From the NCBI RefSeq assembly GCF_002368035.1, contig NZ_AP018223.1, positions 319,016-383,015 on the forward strand: 64,000 bases of DNA, in the 5' to 3' direction. Below the pieces are notes generated by a model, which had not been told where the DNA came from, searched no databases, and worked only from the letters and a program-made list of their open reading frames with translations. Positions 1 to 8,170 of the stretch are shown here, piece after piece (position 1 is the stretch's first letter; each line of letters opens with the position of its first letter). Source of the stretch: Nostoc linckia NIES-25 (GTDB lineage Bacteria; Cyanobacteriota; Cyanobacteriia; Cyanobacteriales; Nostocaceae). The position numbers were made by a program, and so were the translations under genes.

Positions 1-75
1 GCAAATATTTTTGAAAATAGTATTGGTGGCATTTGTGGAGAATTACAAAGAATTTTGCTGTTGTTGGAATAAATT

Positions 76-1203
76 ATGAATGCTGGTTGTTTAACTATTA
101 AGGAACTTACCGAAGCAGTTGGTGGCGGTTTGACTCCGCGCATGGTGCGGCATTATCATCAATTGGGGCTGCTGCCGCAACCAGTACGATCGCCAAGCAA
201 TTATCGTCTCTACACCCAAAAAGATGTCCTTCGTTTGCAGCGAATTGTTGCACTCAAGCAGCAAGGATTTCAGCTAAATCATATCCGCCACATTTTGGAG
301 GTGGAACCAGAGGCGGATACGAATCAAAATTTGATGGTACAACTGCAACAGCAATATCGAGCTGTGATGCAACAAATTTCCCAACTCCGGCAAACAGCAT
401 CGGCATTAGAAGGATTGTTGGGACGCGATCGCCATTGTCAGATTATGCAGGCGGAAGTGTTAGCACAACTGAAGTTACTGGATGTGGAAACCCAAGCCGG
501 ATTGGGGGGACTGGAAAAATTGTGGAGTGGTTTGGATGCTCAAATTCATACGCACTCAGAGGCTTTTGCGGAGTCGCTACAACATTTATTACCCGATTTA
601 TCCGATCGTTCGGAAATCGAACAACATCTAATTTCTCAGTTGGTTTTGGCTTGTGGCGACGTGAGTTTGGTGTCTTTTGTGAAATTGAGTCGAGATGCGA
701 TCGCAGCTAGTCGAGAAGCTTTATCTGACCGCTGTCAAATTGTTGTCGATACCCAAACTGTTGCTGCTGCTTTGGATGAAACTCGATTATTTCACTTGGG
801 ATGTCGCATTGAAACTTTAATTGATAATCCCCACATTACTACTGCCACAGAGGCGGAAATCGCCTTTTGGCAGCAGCAAGAATGGCGTCAAAAATTGCAA
901 CAAGTAACTCCAGGTTGCGTGCTAGTAGTTGGTTATGCTCCCTCGGTATTGCTAGAAATTTCTGTGGCAATTGCCAATCAAAAAATTCAGCCTGCACTCG
1001 TAATTGCAATGCCTATCGGCTTTAGCCATGCTCCGGCTGCTAAGCGACAACTGATGCAACAACGAATACCTTTTATTACAGTTGAAGGAACTTTGGGAGG
1101 TGGTGCTTTAGCTGCAACTGCCCTGAATGCTTTGGTAGAATCGCTAATTGATAAACCAGATTGCCATTGTTATCTCAATCAAACCACAGCAGATTTTCTT
1201 TGA
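76..1203 (+). CDS. coaR: CoaR-like MerR-family cobalt-responsive transcriptional regulator
   Basis: 375 residues. The N-terminus is a MerR winged helix (residues about 5-75: a TIKEL start, the RMVRHYHQLGLL recognition helix, NYRLYTQKDVLRL), followed by a coiled helix. The C-terminal part (about 170-360) resembles precorrin-8X methylmutase (CobH/CbiC), with GYAPSVL, ALVIAMPIGF and GTLGGGALAATALNAL. The protein ends with Cys363-His364-Cys365. This fusion plus a C-terminal Cys-His-Cys is the known architecture of Synechocystis CoaR, which activates the cobalt efflux ATPase gene coaT. A coaT gene is not visible; only 75 bp precede this gene, so it could lie just outside. The neighbour downstream is convergent. 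The start ATG follows a weak purine-rich stretch. The family assignment is firm; the target gene is inferred. Confidence 0.85.
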   Translation: MNAGCLTIKELTEAVGGGLTPRMVRHYHQLGLLPQPVRSPSNYRLYTQKDVLRLQRIVALKQQGFQLNHIRHILEVEPEADTNQNLMVQLQQQYRAVMQQISQLRQTASALEGLLGRDRHCQIMQAEVLAQLKLLDVETQAGLGGLEKLWSGLDAQIHTHSEAFAESLQHLLPDLSDRSEIEQHLISQLVLACGDVSLVSFVKLSRDAIAASREALSDRCQIVVDTQTVAAALDETRLFHLGCRIETLIDNPHITTATEAEIAFWQQQEWRQKLQQVTPGCVLVVGYAPSVLLEISVAIANQKIQPALVIAMPIGFSHAPAAKRQLMQQRIPFITVEGTLGGGALAATALNALVESLIDKPDCHCYLNQTTADFL

Positions 1204-1389
1204 AGGTTTTAAGCTTTGAATCTGTTGTGGAATTTTAAATAATTGGTATTAACTCGGTGAGCCATTTTACTGTAATTCATAACTTGGAATATAAAGCAAT
1301 TGAAGCATAGTTTAGGACATAAATTAATTGTCCAATTACTACGCCAATAAACTTTCTTTTCCTGTTACCTGTTGACTATCCTTGTTAGC

Positions 1390-3015
1390 TTATTTTTTAT
1401 AGAGAACGTAAGATTTATTGCGGTAAGCGATCGGCAGATCTAACTGATGTTGAATGCGAGTTACGAAATAGCTAGCATCATATTTGTCCATTAGTGCCTT
1501 AGCCTGTTCAGTTGTCAAGTTGTTGTAGCCTTGTGTAAGTAGTTTCTCGCTAAAGTTAGTCAATGGATCGAGTCCGTTAAAATTACCGCTCAAGTCCCGC
1601 ATACGGGAAAACCACTCTAATGTTCCGGCTTTTGTCTGAGCCATAAGCTTATATTTAGCAATGGTTGGGCGCTCTGTCAGCCAAATGAAGTTGGCAAATT
1701 CAACCGGGGGGGATATAAACAGATCGTTTTTTGGTGTATTTTTTCGCACCCAACCAACCATATCTTTCCACTGAGGGTCTACCTCTTGGCTTTCGTCAGG
1801 AAAATTAAGTGTAGACTGAAATTCTTTCTCAAAGGTATGAAATCCTTTGACAACGCTTATACTCACTACGATAGTACATAACAGTAGCAGCACTTTTTGT
1901 TGTTTTCTAGTTGTGAAGATTCGCTCTAAAGCACACGCAAACAATAGGCAGGCGTTAAGGTGCAACATTACATCACCTACGCGGAAAAGATAATACTGTA
2001 GTAAGCTTCCTTGAGAGTCGAATGGAGCGATAACTAATCCTAGTACATAAGGAACTAGACTAATCAGCGTAAACTCAAAAAGTCCGATTCGAGCTTGGTA
2101 TTCTTCCAACTGTTCCGGTAGCGCTTGAGTTGGACGATTGAACCAAAGGACGGCAGCGCTACTCACAAGCATCACCAAGTAAAAAGTAGGAACTATCCAC
2201 CAATTTGCACGCCAAGATAAAGGATTCAGGTGGTGGGGCATCCTCAGAAAAACATATATATAAGAAATAGGTATAGAACTTGCAGGTGTTGGGCTAGACA
2301 ATTGTTCGATCGCCGCTTTGAGGCCGAATACACTTGTTATCAGGTATAGCGGAATAATAATTCCCCATTCCCGCATACTAGGAAAATAAATTTTTCGTTT
2401 TAAAATCACCCATACTGTTGCAAATAAAGTTGTATAACCGCCTACCAAAATATGGAATGAAGTTGCTAGTCCCAACAAAAAAGCCATCAAGCGATAACGT
2501 TTCCTCAGCATGAAGGCGATCGCCAACATGACCATCGCATAAGCAAATATCTTCGTTTCTAATACTCCGACAATTCTTTCTCCAGCGGCAACACCTTGAT
2601 TTCCTTTGAGAAACATTGCAGCTGCTAACAGCTGCAAAGGCAAATTCAATCCTAGTTTTCTGCCTATCAGTACTAGTCCCCAAGCTATCAAGGCGTAGCA
2701 AAAAAACCTGCCAATTAGAGAACTAGCTAAAAATCCCCAACTTGCTATGAGCGAGCCAAATAAAGTTTGAAACAACACTCTATAAACAGGTGGTTGATTA
2801 ACAGACCAGTCTCTCGGAACCCAGCTAGGATCGGCGTACTGTCTCGCTAAAGGTAGAGCGTCAATATCGTTTCTGCTCATGATATCAGACAACAAATTTC
2901 TGACACAGAGTAATGCTAATACTGCTATGATTTCTAACACTAGCCAGCCCGTACTGTTCAAAGTCCATTTCTTGTCTAAAAAATATTTTTGGTTCATACT
3001 TGGTAGTTTCAACAT
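1390..3015 (-). CDS. Multi-pass membrane protein, possibly GT-C-like (DUF6798-type)
   Basis: 541 residues from the ATG at 3015; a second in-frame ATG at 2997 gives 535 residues and is equally possible because neither has a strong ribosome binding site. About ten hydrophobic segments are visible (for example WLVLEIIAVLALL near the N-terminus, IGRFFCYALIAWGLVLIG, FYLVMLVSSAAVLW, VLLLLCTIVVSISVV), with a soluble C-terminal tail of about 120 residues containing DMVGWVRKNTPKND and FISPPVEFANFIWLTERP. A polytopic N-terminal part with a C-terminal soluble domain is the shape of GT-C fold membrane glycosyltransferases, and the tail resembles a cyanobacterial family I recall as DUF6798. No catalytic motif can be named. 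It is convergent with the CoaR gene and divergent from the next gene. Confidence 0.6.
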   Translation of the reverse strand: MLKLPSMNQKYFLDKKWTLNSTGWLVLEIIAVLALLCVRNLLSDIMSRNDIDALPLARQYADPSWVPRDWSVNQPPVYRVLFQTLFGSLIASWGFLASSLIGRFFCYALIAWGLVLIGRKLGLNLPLQLLAAAMFLKGNQGVAAGERIVGVLETKIFAYAMVMLAIAFMLRKRYRLMAFLLGLATSFHILVGGYTTLFATVWVILKRKIYFPSMREWGIIIPLYLITSVFGLKAAIEQLSSPTPASSIPISYIYVFLRMPHHLNPLSWRANWWIVPTFYLVMLVSSAAVLWFNRPTQALPEQLEEYQARIGLFEFTLISLVPYVLGLVIAPFDSQGSLLQYYLFRVGDVMLHLNACLLFACALERIFTTRKQQKVLLLLCTIVVSISVVKGFHTFEKEFQSTLNFPDESQEVDPQWKDMVGWVRKNTPKNDLFISPPVEFANFIWLTERPTIAKYKLMAQTKAGTLEWFSRMRDLSGNFNGLDPLTNFSEKLLTQGYNNLTTEQAKALMDKYDASYFVTRIQHQLDLPIAYRNKSYVLYKK

Positions 3016-3387
3016 CTCAAAAAAAACTAAACTTTATAACTCTTATACTACTTAATAAAACTTCAATTGAACTGCATACTATATCTTTAATACGTGTTTA
3101 TACTATCTTTAGTATTTAGATAATTTTACAAGCATGGTGGTTATTCAGCCATACTTAAGTGTTGTATAAAACATCACCAAAATTAGTGTAATTGTATTTA
3201 ACTAAAATTTTGCTCAGGAAACCGCAACATACTTAAAGGCAAACTAAGTATATACGGACACAAAAATTTACAATAACTGATAAGAAATATAACAGAGATG
3301 TATAATTAGCGGGTCTCCTGCATAATCCATAAAAAGATAAGGATTAGGGCTGGTAGGGTTTGTATTTTTTACTTTAATAAGGGGCTT
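3016..3387. other. Divergent intergenic region, AT-rich
   Basis: 372 bp between the membrane protein (minus) and the PstS-DUF4912 gene (plus). It must carry both promoters. The sequence is AT-rich with TATACT/TATACTATC-like patches around 3048-3110. I see no small gene, repeat or clear PhoB-type box. An AAGGGG Shine-Dalgarno sequence lies just before the ATG at 3388. Confidence 0.5.
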
Positions 3388-6300
3388 ATGTGGAAACAAC
3401 AAAAAAAAGATAATTCAATAGTGAAGCTGGTATTATGGGTTGCTTTAGCTACGACTCCGATGGCAAGTATGGTAGTTTTAGTACCCGCACTAGCGCAATC
3501 TGCATCACCAACACCATCTTTCCCGCTGCCGCAAACAGTGGAAAATGGAACGACAGTGCGAATTGATGGTTCGAGTAGCTTAACTGCAATCAACCAAAGT
3601 CTTAAAGATAATTTTGAAAAACAGTTTTCGGGTACAAAGGTTGAAATTGCTGCCAATGGGACTGATAAAGCACTGAGAGATTTGCTAGATGGCAAAATCG
3701 ACATAGCAGCAATCGGGCGTGGTTTAACGCCAGCAGAAAAAGCACTAGGACTCGAACAAGTCCGCTTGCGGCGTGAAAAAATTGCGATCGTGGTTGGTAC
3801 AGAGAACCCTTTCAAGCAAAGTTTGACTAGTAGGCAATTCGCCCGCATTTTTCGGGGACAAATTACAAATTGGTCGCAATTAGGCGGCCCTGACGCTAAG
3901 ATTCGCGTCATCGATCGCCCCGAAACGAGCGATACTCGCGATACTTTTCGCGATTACCCGGCTTTCAAAACTGCGAAATTTGCTACAGGCTCCAATGCTA
4001 CCCAAGTAGCTGACGACAATACCGCCGAAATCGTCAAACAACTGGGCAAAGACGGCATCAGCTATGTCCTAGCCAATCAGATCTCGAAGTTAGAAGGTGT
4101 GCGAGTTCTGCAATTACATCAAACCTTGCCAGACGATGCCAAATATCCCTTCTCGCAACCATTAGTTTACGCCTACAAAAAAAATCCCAGCTTGGGGGTA
4201 GCAAGTTTTCTCGGTTTTACCCTTGCACCAGCAGGAGAGCAGGCTATAGAACAAGCTAGAGTTGCTGAAGCTGAAGCGATCGCCACTAGTGTTTCACAAC
4301 CTGCTACCACAACTTCCCCCAGCGCCCAAGCCACACCGACTGGTACACCTTCTCCCAGTGCAACTACTTCTGTATTTGGCGAACAACCCTTTGTCGCTCC
4401 CGCCCCTACAGAAAAAGCTCCAATTGTCAATAAAGAAACACCATTTTGGTTGCTCTTACCCTTGCTGGTTACCACTATAGGTGGAGGCTTACTTTGGTGG
4501 TTTTTTGGCAGACGGCCATCTCTACCTGAGAAAACAAATAATTCACTACAACCAAATCCAGCTCCCCCAAACACAGATGATGCCGAAACTGCACTCAGTC
4601 CTGACACTACCCTTCAGGTGCCAGGAGGGGAAAGCACTCCTTTTCAAATTTATGGTCAAACATCATCTGACCTCACAGAGAATGGTACTCAACAACAGGC
4701 AAGTAATGGCACGGCCCCAAGCGTAGCTGTATCAGAGAATAACAACTTGGGAGCCTCAGCTCTCATGGGTGGTGCTGCTTTGGCAACCGGAATCGGCGCG
4801 GCTACTTGGTCTAGCTTTGCAGACAAAGAGAATAACGCCTCAAAAGATACAAATCAAGAAAATAATACTGAAAAAAATCCTCCTGAATCCGGCGAAGTTG
4901 CATGGGATATAGAAGCCCCAGCGGCTGTTGTCAATACTTCATATCCTCAACTGGCTAATATTCCAGAAGAAACATCTAATGAAGAACTGCCTTTATCTGA
5001 GATCGCAACCCCAACATCTGAATTAGCAGATGTGCCCAAAACAACGTCTGATTTTGAGTATTGGGATACAGAAGTTAGCGAAGAAGAAATCCAAGAAGAA
5101 CTTAAGGCAGAATTGGAATGGCTAGAAAGTATCACCTCAACTGAAGATATAGGCTTGTTAGACTCCGACGAGGTGGTGACAGAACTGCCAGAATTCCCAG
5201 AAGATGCCTTTAATGTGGTAGCAGATGCGGCTGAACCCCCCGTAGATTTACTAGATGAATCGGCATTGGCTGGTGCTGCGGCCTTGGCAGGTGGGGCAGG
5301 AATTGGAGCTTGGGCTAGTACAGCTGGCAATGTACCAATAACAACCGAGACAAGTAGTGTAGGATATGCGGAACCAGAAAGCCGTATTTTCTTAACACCC
5401 CGTACTCATAGATTGGCTGATGTCTCTTGGGAAATTTCCGAAAGCGAAAAGTCAGCGTTGCGACAACAGGGCGTTTCTCAGTTGCTAGTGCGGCTGTATG
5501 ATGTGACTGGCATCGATTTGAGTTATCAAATTCCAGACTTTATAGAGCAGTACGAAAGCGAAGAATTACTCAACAAGAGTATGGAGATTCCCGCAAGCGA
5601 TCGCGACTACATAGCTGAAATCGGCTATCTTGCTGAAGGCGATCGCTGGTTCCCCATAGCCCATTCAGCAATTGTGCGCTTCTTCAGTGCTGTTGAGCCA
5701 GATCCCATCGTGGAATTACCCGTGGTGGAGGAAACAGTTGATGCACAAGAAGAAATTACTATTGTGCTGACACCGCGAAGTCATACATCGGCTGATATTT
5801 CTTGGGAAATTTCCGAAAGTCTAAAATCAGCGCTGCGACAACAGGGCGTTTCTCAATTGCTAGTGCGGCTGTATGACGCAACTGGCATTGACTTGAGTTA
5901 TCAAACTCCTCGACTTTTGCAGCAGTACGAAAGTGAAGAATTGCTCGACAAGAGTGTAGAAATTCCCGCAAGCGCTCGCGACTATATAGCTGAAATCGGC
6001 TATCTTGCTGAAGGCGATCGGTGGTTTTCCTTGGGGCGTTCAGCAATTGTGCGTGTCTTCAGTCCTGTTAAGCCAGATCCCGTGGTGGAGGAAACAGTTG
6101 ATGCACTAGAAGAAATTACTATTGTGCTGACACCGCGCAGTTATACATCGGCTGATATTTGTTGGGAAATTTCCGAAAGCCAAAAATTAGCGCTGCAACA
6201 TCAGGGCGTTTCTCAATTGCTAGTGCGGCTGTATGATGCAACTGGCATTGACTTGAGCTACCAAACTCCTCGACTTTTACAGCAGTACGAAAGTGAAGAA

Positions 6301-7092
6301 TTACTCGACAAAAGTGTGGAAATTCCCGCAACCGATCGCGACTACATAGCTGAAATCGGCTATCTTGCTGAAGGCGATCGGTGGTTTTCCTTGGGGCGTT
6401 CAGCAATTGTGCGTGTCTTCAGTCCTGTTGAGCCAGATCCCGTGGTGGAAGATTTACCCGTGGCGGACGAAACAGCTAATGCAGGTATCGCGGAACATTC
6501 ACCCGTGGCGGACGAAACAGCCGATGCACAAGAAGAAAGCACTATTGTCCTAACACCGCGTACTCCCAAGTGGGCTTATGTTTCGTGGTATATTTCCCCA
6601 ACTCAAAAACAAGCATTGCGACAACAAGGTGGTTCTCAATTGGCAGTGCGGGTTTATGATGTGACTGGCATTGACCTGAGTTATCAAACTGGCCAACTCG
6701 TACAGCAGTACGAATGCGAAGAAGTCGCAAGCGATCGCTTTGTGGCGATTCCCGCGAGCGATCGCGATTATATAGCTGAGATTGGTTATCTTGCAGATGG
6801 CGATCGTTGGTTAAGCGTAGCGCGTTCAGAAATTATGCGTGTCTTTAATCGTCCTCAGGGAGATTTTTGGTTTGTTGCAGATGCTGAGTTGATTATTCAC
6901 GGAGCAACCGAACCAAATACAACCGTAGCTATTGGTGGTAACGCCATCAAAATCAAACCCGATGGTACTTTCCACCTACGTCTTCCCTTTTCAGATGGTT
7001 TAATGGACTATCTCATAACAGTGGCTGCTGATGGGGAATCTCCAAAAACTATTCATAAAAAATTCTCCCAAGAAACTTACGAAAGTCAATAA
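3388..7092 (+). CDS. Exported PstS-like substrate-binding domain fused to four DUF4912 repeats
   Basis: 1234 residues; the start is supported by AAGGGG 3 nt upstream of ATG. Domains in order: signal peptide (about 1-34, cleavage near ALAQS); periplasmic binding protein domain of the phosphate PstS/PBP-like type (about 45-290, RIDGSSSLTAIN, IDIAAIGRGLTPAE, IFRGQITNWSQLGG); Pro/Ser/Thr linker; a TM segment (about 352-372, LLLPLLVTTIGGGLLWWFF); two Ala/Gly-rich hydrophobic stretches in an acidic linker (about 455-475 and 630-650); four DUF4912 repeats beginning near residues 668, 792, 912 and 1052, each with LTPR, SWEIS, LLVRLYDVTGIDLSYQ and DYIAEIGYL; and a C-terminal Ig-like piece (about 1160-1234). 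Repeats 2 and 3 are nearly identical in DNA. The protein is probably anchored in a membrane with two large domains separated by the TM. Ligand unknown; it is not an ordinary PstS, and no pstCAB genes are adjacent. Confidence 0.8.
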   Translation: MWKQQKKDNSIVKLVLWVALATTPMASMVVLVPALAQSASPTPSFPLPQTVENGTTVRIDGSSSLTAINQSLKDNFEKQFSGTKVEIAANGTDKALRDLLDGKIDIAAIGRGLTPAEKALGLEQVRLRREKIAIVVGTENPFKQSLTSRQFARIFRGQITNWSQLGGPDAKIRVIDRPETSDTRDTFRDYPAFKTAKFATGSNATQVADDNTAEIVKQLGKDGISYVLANQISKLEGVRVLQLHQTLPDDAKYPFSQPLVYAYKKNPSLGVASFLGFTLAPAGEQAIEQARVAEAEAIATSVSQPATTTSPSAQATPTGTPSPSATTSVFGEQPFVAPAPTEKAPIVNKETPFWLLLPLLVTTIGGGLLWWFFGRRPSLPEKTNNSLQPNPAPPNTDDAETALSPDTTLQVPGGESTPFQIYGQTSSDLTENGTQQQASNGTAPSVAVSENNNLGASALMGGAALATGIGAATWSSFADKENNASKDTNQENNTEKNPPESGEVAWDIEAPAAVVNTSYPQLANIPEETSNEELPLSEIATPTSELADVPKTTSDFEYWDTEVSEEEIQEELKAELEWLESITSTEDIGLLDSDEVVTELPEFPEDAFNVVADAAEPPVDLLDESALAGAAALAGGAGIGAWASTAGNVPITTETSSVGYAEPESRIFLTPRTHRLADVSWEISESEKSALRQQGVSQLLVRLYDVTGIDLSYQIPDFIEQYESEELLNKSMEIPASDRDYIAEIGYLAEGDRWFPIAHSAIVRFFSAVEPDPIVELPVVEETVDAQEEITIVLTPRSHTSADISWEISESLKSALRQQGVSQLLVRLYDATGIDLSYQTPRLLQQYESEELLDKSVEIPASARDYIAEIGYLAEGDRWFSLGRSAIVRVFSPVKPDPVVEETVDALEEITIVLTPRSYTSADICWEISESQKLALQHQGVSQLLVRLYDATGIDLSYQTPRLLQQYESEELLDKSVEIPATDRDYIAEIGYLAEGDRWFSLGRSAIVRVFSPVEPDPVVEDLPVADETANAGIAEHSPVADETADAQEESTIVLTPRTPKWAYVSWYISPTQKQALRQQGGSQLAVRVYDVTGIDLSYQTGQLVQQYECEEVASDRFVAIPASDRDYIAEIGYLADGDRWLSVARSEIMRVFNRPQGDFWFVADAELIIHGATEPNTTVAIGGNAIKIKPDGTFHLRLPFSDGLMDYLITVAADGESPKTIHKKFSQETYESQ

Positions 7093-7141
7093 GTTGCGTT
7101 TTGAGGGTTGACTGTCAATAAACAACAGTATGAATCCAGAT

Positions 7142-7170
7142 GTAGAGACGTTGCAATGCAACGTCTCTAG
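7142..7170. repeat. 29-bp palindrome, copy 1
   Basis: GTAGAGACGTTGCA, one central A, then the exact inverse complement except the last base. The same element occurs perfectly at 16536-16564. Such GTA...TAC palindromes are common small dispersed repeats in Nostocales. Confidence 0.85.
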
Positions 7171-7318
7171 TTTTCAAGCAATATTTCCTAACTGGACATT
7201 AGATAATTTTGATTTGTTGAGATGGATTGTTGGGTTTGGTCGAGATGTTAAGGTGATACAACCACAGAAGTTGGTGCAAAAGGTGGAAAAAATAGGTCAA
7301 GCGAATTATCAAAATTAA
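7171..7318 (+). pseudogene. C-terminal remnant of a WYL-domain regulator
   Basis: The reading frame ends with DNFDLLRWIVGFGRDVKVIQP followed by KLVQKVEKIG, which is the typical last strand and helix of WYL-domain (YafY-type) regulators. Nothing of the HTH or of the WYL core is present. Upstream in the same frame the sequence runs straight into the 29-bp palindrome, so the apparent start at 7130 is an accident. A non-functional tail is the likeliest reading. Confidence 0.55.
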
Positions 7319-7460
7319 ATGTCAAAATATAACTCCTCGATCGCGCTCAGAGAGTTAAATTTATTGCTGTAATTTTAAACTATAATCTATAGTAAAATAT
7401 CCCCAACTGCTTGAAAAAGTTAGGGATTTTAAGCCGAGTAATTTTGACAAATCAAATTTA

Positions 7461-7880
7461 TTACTGGTTTAACCAAGTTACTAAATCAGATAACGATGAA
7501 AATCGGAGAATAGCCCTACCTAATGCTTCTAGGCGTTCTTTATTTAAAAGTTCCACTCGCTCAATAATCGACGAATCAATTTCACCAAACCGTTCATCAA
7601 GTAAAAGCAAACAAAATTTCAGTGCTTCTTTTTGCTCGCCGCGTTGTTCGCCACGTTGTTCGCCGCGTTGTTCGCCGCGTTGTTCTCCCTTCTCTAAAAT
7701 ATATTGATAAATCACTGACTCTTGCATAGTTTCTTCCCTTAATAATTGTAGAATCAGATCTTTCTCAAACTTTAACCCTGCTAAAATCTCCGTGTATGCA
7801 GCCGTATTTTTTCTAGTCTCAATATCTGGAATTTTAGCAATTTCTTCTGCAATTTGCGATAATAACGCTGGGGATGATAG
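7461..7880 (-). pseudogene. C-terminal remnant of an Rpn-family (PD-(D/E)XK) nuclease/transposase-like gene
   Basis: An open 88-codon piece begins at an ATG at 7727, but the same frame stays open upstream to 7880 (LSSPALLSQIAEEIAKIPDI, then AAYTEILAGLKFEKDLILQL) where an in-frame TAG stops it. The GEQRGEQRGEQR repeat and the end LLNKERLEALGRAILRFSSL are hallmarks of the C-terminus of cyanobacterial Rpn/DUF4351-type proteins. The catalytic N-terminal nuclease domain is missing. This is a truncated fossil; translation of the short form cannot be excluded. Confidence 0.65.
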
Positions 7881-7950
7881 CTAATTATAAATTAATCAAT
7901 ATGACAACGCAAAAGTACAGCAGCTTTCATGTATTTGAACCACATCTGTC

Positions 7951-7979
7951 GTAAGGGCACAGCATTGCTGTGCCCCTAC
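7951..7979. repeat. 29-bp palindrome (GTAAGGGCACAGCA type)
   Basis: GTAAGGGCACAGCA-T-TGCTGTGCCCCTAC, one mismatch. It has the same 14-1-14 architecture as the palindrome at 7142 but a different core, and is followed by the CCGTGTG...TTGAAAATAGC tail seen next to other repeats in this window. Confidence 0.75.
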
Positions 7980-8093
7980 CGTGTGGTCTATTTACTTGAA
8001 AATAGCAAATTCAAAATTCAAAAACTGACTCACAAGTTGTAGGTTTACTGAGTGCTGAGTATTACTTTATCTAATGCGAGGGTTTGAAACTAT

Positions 8094-8126
8094 TAAAAAA
8101 CCCCACCCTTGAGAGGGGTAGGGTTA
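8094..8126 (-). terminator. Rho-independent terminator of the helicase gene
   Basis: On the minus strand AACCCTACCC, a short loop, GGGTGGGGTT and then a T run (the A run at 8095-8100). It lies 45 bp past the stop codon of the SNF2 helicase gene. Confidence 0.65.
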
Positions 8127-8170
8127 TTTACGTTACTAAGGCTATTTAACTAGAAATTATATCACTGAAA

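Larger units (their letters stand above)
7093..8170. other. Gene-poor stretch with remnants and palindromes
   Basis: Between the PstS-DUF4912 gene and the helicase gene there is no intact gene. The stretch holds a 29-bp palindrome at 7142-7170, a WYL-domain tail, the C-terminal part of an Rpn-type nuclease, another palindrome at 7951-7979, and the terminator of the helicase gene. The pattern is one of decayed accessory DNA. Confidence 0.7.

Noticed and set aside
435..710. 91-residue frame inside coaR
   Set aside because: A shifted-frame shadow of the CoaR gene.
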